This document shows, piece after piece, positions 61,676 through 64,000 of a stretch of 64,000 nt of DNA. The stretch spans positions 372,001-436,000 of the forward strand of contig JAGYIY010000002.1 of NCBI GenBank assembly GCA_018402485.1. The letters run 5' to 3'. Every line of letters begins with the position of its first letter. Within the stretch, counting starts at the first letter, position 1. Under the pieces are notes generated by a model. The model was not told where the DNA came from and ran no database searches. It saw only the letters and a list, made by a program, of their open reading frames with translations. Source of the stretch: Roseivirga sp. (GTDB lineage Bacteria; Bacteroidota; Bacteroidia; Cytophagales; Cyclobacteriaceae). The translations under genes were made by a program, and so were the position numbers.

Positions 61676-64000
61676 TCAAGATTCAATTATATCTATGCGA
61701 ACTTGATGCACTTTTCCATCTTTGTACAGCAAAATTTTTGCAGGGGCTTCACAAAATCGAACTTCAACGCCATCTACTGATCCAGCAAGTAGGCCGCTTT
61801 GAAGCTTGTGGGGGTTCGTGATAGCTATATGATACTTAGTGGCATGGTCATCCAAAAGTAAATCTACCGTAAATCCTTCCCAGTTTTTGGATATGACAGG
61901 ATTCAAAAGTAGGAAATTGCCATTGAATTGGATCCCAAGTACAGATTCCAATGCCACCCGATACATCCAACCTGCCGAACCAGTATACCAGCTCCAACCT
62001 CCTTGTCCAGTGAGAGGGGCTTCTCCGTATACATCTGCTGCTATCACATAGGGCTCTACTTTATACCTATCTGCAGAGGTTTTGTCCTGAGAATGGTTGA
62101 TAGGGTTAATCATGTTGAGATAATGCACCGCCTTTTCACCCATACCCATGGCCGCAAAGGCTTTTACAGTCCAAAGTGCTGCATGGGTGTATTGTCCTCC
62201 ATTTTCTCTCACGCCCGGAATGTAGCCTTTGATATAGCCCGGATCTTTTTCTGTTTTATCAAAAGGTGGGGTTAACAATCGAATAAACTTGCCTTTTTCT
62301 GAAACTAAGTGTTGTTCCACTGCTTGAAGGCTTTGTTCCCCTCTCTGCTCAGAAGCTACACCAGAAAAAATAGACCAAGCTTGTGAAATAGTGTCTATTC
62401 TACATTCTTCATTTGAAGAAGAACCAATTGGTGTGCCGTCATCGTAAAAGGCCCTTAAGTACCATGCTCCGTCCCAACCGTTTTCATTGAGTTTTACTTT
62501 CAGTTCTTTGGCTGTCAAGGCATAGTGATCTGCCCTTGCTGTATCATTCCTACTACGGCAAATTTTTTCAAACTTCACCAGTACGTCATACATAAAGAAT
62601 CCGAGCCAAACACTTTCGCCCTTTCCGGCCTCTCCTACGCGGTTCATTCCGTCATTCCAATCGCCCCCGCCAATAAGTGGCAGACCATTTACTCCAAACT
62701 TCATTGAAATATCAATAGCCTTACAGCAATGTTCGTATAGGGTATCAGTTTGTTCTAACGTACTGGGGCACAAATAAACTTCGTGTTCAGTAGGTTCAAG
62801 CTGGCGAGCTTGTATATAACTGACTTTTTCTGCTAAAATCGAAGTATCTCCTGTTGATGTTACATAAAAATCAAGCACATACGGAAGCCAAAGCCTGTCA
62901 TCGGTGATTTTAGACCGAATGCCTCTACCCGTAGGTGGATGCCACCAATGGAGGACATCTCCCTCTAAAAATTGTTGCCCAGCATGAAGCAAAATTTGAT
63001 TTCTGCAAATGAGCGGGTCGGCATACAATGCAGCCATGGCATCTTGGAGTTGATCCCGAAACCCGAAAGCTCCACCAGATTGGTAAAAGCCTGTCCGTGC
63101 CCACATACGACTAGATAGATTTTGGTACATCAGCCAACCATTCATCAGCATGTCCAATGATTTATCGGGTGTAGAAATACGGACTTTAGCACCTACATCC
63201 TTCCAAAAAGTTCGGATAGTTTCAAATTCTGCCTCTACTTGTCTGAGTTCAGAAAACTCCCGGATGATATTTTCTGCCGCCTCGCGATTGGCAGATTCTC
63301 CCTCCAAAAAGAGGATAGTAACGCTTTGACCTGGGACAAGCTCAAAGTAGGTTTGCAAAGCAGCACAAGGGTCGCCTCCAGAAACAATGTTATTATCAAG
63401 CCATTTTGACGACACAAGGGCAAGCGGCTTGCCTAAAGAACGATTACGGCCAATGAATTGGGTTCGATCTGTTGTAAATCTAATTTTAGCATCCATTAAT
63501 GGATTGATCAGTGTGGAAAAAACAGTACGCCCGGCAAACTCATTGTTGTAGTGACTGCTGGCAAAAAGTGTTGTGCCATCGGTGGATACTTCCTGATTTA
63601 CAAACCGTGAAGAGACGGAGCGATCCACTCCCAAAACCCTGTCGAGGTATCTGAATACCGAAAGCTTTTGAGTAATTAAGGTTGTGTTTTTTAAGCTGAG
63701 TGTTGAGAATTTAAGGGCTTTGTTACTGTGTACAAACTGAAGCAAGCTTTGTTGCAAGCCATTTACCTCCAGATTGAAACTAGAATACCCAAAGCCATGG
63801 ATGACCCTATAAAAAGTAGCCGCTGCAACAGGGCCGGGGCATGGTGACCAGTAGCGCATATTCTCCTCATCACGAACATAAAAAGCTTCTGAATGCGTGT
63901 CTTTGATCGGGTCATTAGACCAAGAAGTTAGCTTATTCTCCCGACTGTTTTCACTCCAGGTGTAGCCAGCACCACGCTCTGAAATCGTAAAGCCGAAATT
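61676..64000 (-). CDS. GH94 glycoside phosphorylase-like / cyclic beta-glucan synthase C-terminal part (cut by window end)
   Basis: An open frame runs from the window's last base to the stop at 61676 (774 codons visible). The first 47 codons read NFGFTISERGAGYTWSENSRENKLTSWSNDPIKDTHSEAFYVRDEEN, continuing into MRYWSPCPGP. This is the sugar-binding N-terminal GH94 domain pattern of NdvB/cellobiose phosphorylase enzymes. The catalytic (alpha/alpha)6 domain has FRDQLQDAMA, LHWWHPPTGRGIRSKITDD, the general-acid motif GGGDWNDGMN, and GQYTHAALW. Cyclic beta-1,2-glucan synthases (over 2,800 residues) end with such a domain, and here the phrase SENSRENKLTPWSNDP-like is typical of them. The N-terminal part, with a glycosyltransferase domain if any, is outside the window. 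Confidence 0.88.
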   Translation of the reverse strand, partial: NFGFTISERGAGYTWSENSRENKLTSWSNDPIKDTHSEAFYVRDEENMRYWSPCPGPVAAATFYRVIHGFGYSSFNLEVNGLQQSLLQFVHSNKALKFSTLSLKNTTLITQKLSVFRYLDRVLGVDRSVSSRFVNQEVSTDGTTLFASSHYNNEFAGRTVFSTLINPLMDAKIRFTTDRTQFIGRNRSLGKPLALVSSKWLDNNIVSGGDPCAALQTYFELVPGQSVTILFLEGESANREAAENIIREFSELRQVEAEFETIRTFWKDVGAKVRISTPDKSLDMLMNGWLMYQNLSSRMWARTGFYQSGGAFGFRDQLQDAMAALYADPLICRNQILLHAGQQFLEGDVLHWWHPPTGRGIRSKITDDRLWLPYVLDFYVTSTGDTSILAEKVSYIQARQLEPTEHEVYLCPSTLEQTDTLYEHCCKAIDISMKFGVNGLPLIGGGDWNDGMNRVGEAGKGESVWLGFFMYDVLVKFEKICRSRNDTARADHYALTAKELKVKLNENGWDGAWYLRAFYDDGTPIGSSSNEECRIDTISQAWSIFSGVASEQRGEQSLQAVEQHLVSEKGKFIRLLTPPFDKTEKDPGYIKGYIPGVRENGGQYTHAALWTVKAFAAMGMGEKAVHYLNMINPINHSQDKTSADRYKVEPYVIAADVYGEAPLTGQGGWSWYTGSAGWMYRVALESVLGIQFNGNFLLLNPVISKNWEGFTVDLLLDDHATKYHIAITNPHKLQSGLLAGSVDGVEVRFCEAPAKILLYKDGKVHQVRIDIIES

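Overview
This 64 kb window comes from the chromosome of a Bacteroidota bacterium, most likely a marine or free-living member of the Cytophagales. That placement is inference. It rests on the TAnnTTTG-type -7 promoter boxes, a T9SS type B (CHU_C) cargo protein with PKD and SprB repeats, a TonB-dependent receptor with an N-terminal carboxypeptidase-regulatory-like domain paired with a lipoprotein, and families largely seen in Bacteroidota (DUF3127, DUF2452, DUF6122, the beta-flower repeat protein). Gene density is high and both strands are used. No rRNA, CRISPR array, prophage or complete insertion sequence was seen.

Layout. 0-10 kb: tail of an MFS transporter, a cyclophilin lipoprotein, a DEAD-box helicase, MogA, a TonB receptor with a degenerate SGNH lipoprotein, pirin, an M20 peptidase. 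10-16.7 kb: a beta-flower repeat protein, a phosphohexomutase, a DinB-like protein, MurB, an MFS exporter, an arginine-deiminase-superfamily enzyme. 16.7-20.1 kb is the accessory part: a decayed RAYT transposase, an MNT antitoxin with a truncated HEPN toxin, an intact antitoxin-Doc pair, REP-like palindromes, and tRNA-Ser and tRNA-Pro whose 3' flanks carry unusual mirrored terminator repeats. 20.1-26.3 kb: a five-gene RND efflux operon (TolC, adaptor, pump, PII-like, DUF2892). 26.3-36.4 kb: housekeeping and stress genes, tRNA-Arg, the giant T9SS cargo, DUF3127, LhgO, an exo/endonuclease-family enzyme and an AraC regulator. 36.6-49.7 kb: aldehyde dehydrogenase with DUF779, a c-heme DUF3365 protein, deoxynucleoside kinase, Pol IV, small lipid-related genes, an arginase-family enzyme, an S9 peptidase and gamma-glutamyltransferase. 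49.9-57 kb: MiaB, a sigma-54 activator, LptE, a TPR-like protein, SecG, and GroES-GroEL with a sigma-54-like promoter. 57-64 kb: a secreted protein plus beta-barrel pair, an acyl-CoA ligase, a RAYT pseudogene flanked by REP-like hairpins, DUF6122, and the C-terminal part of a GH94 cyclic-glucan-synthase-like enzyme cut by the window end.

The most unusual features are non-coding. (1) Tandem units downstream of tRNA-Ser(GCT) and tRNA-Pro(TGG) each contain an inverted copy of that tRNA's own 3' tail and terminator, plus a shared core (CACCCC then a GGATCACGA...GTAATCC hairpin). (2) A RAYT/REP system is caught in decay: one transposase gene has a single in-frame stop and is flanked by inverted REP-like hairpins, and a second locus is reduced to a scar. 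Everything here was read by eye from the sequence; no alignment or database search was run.
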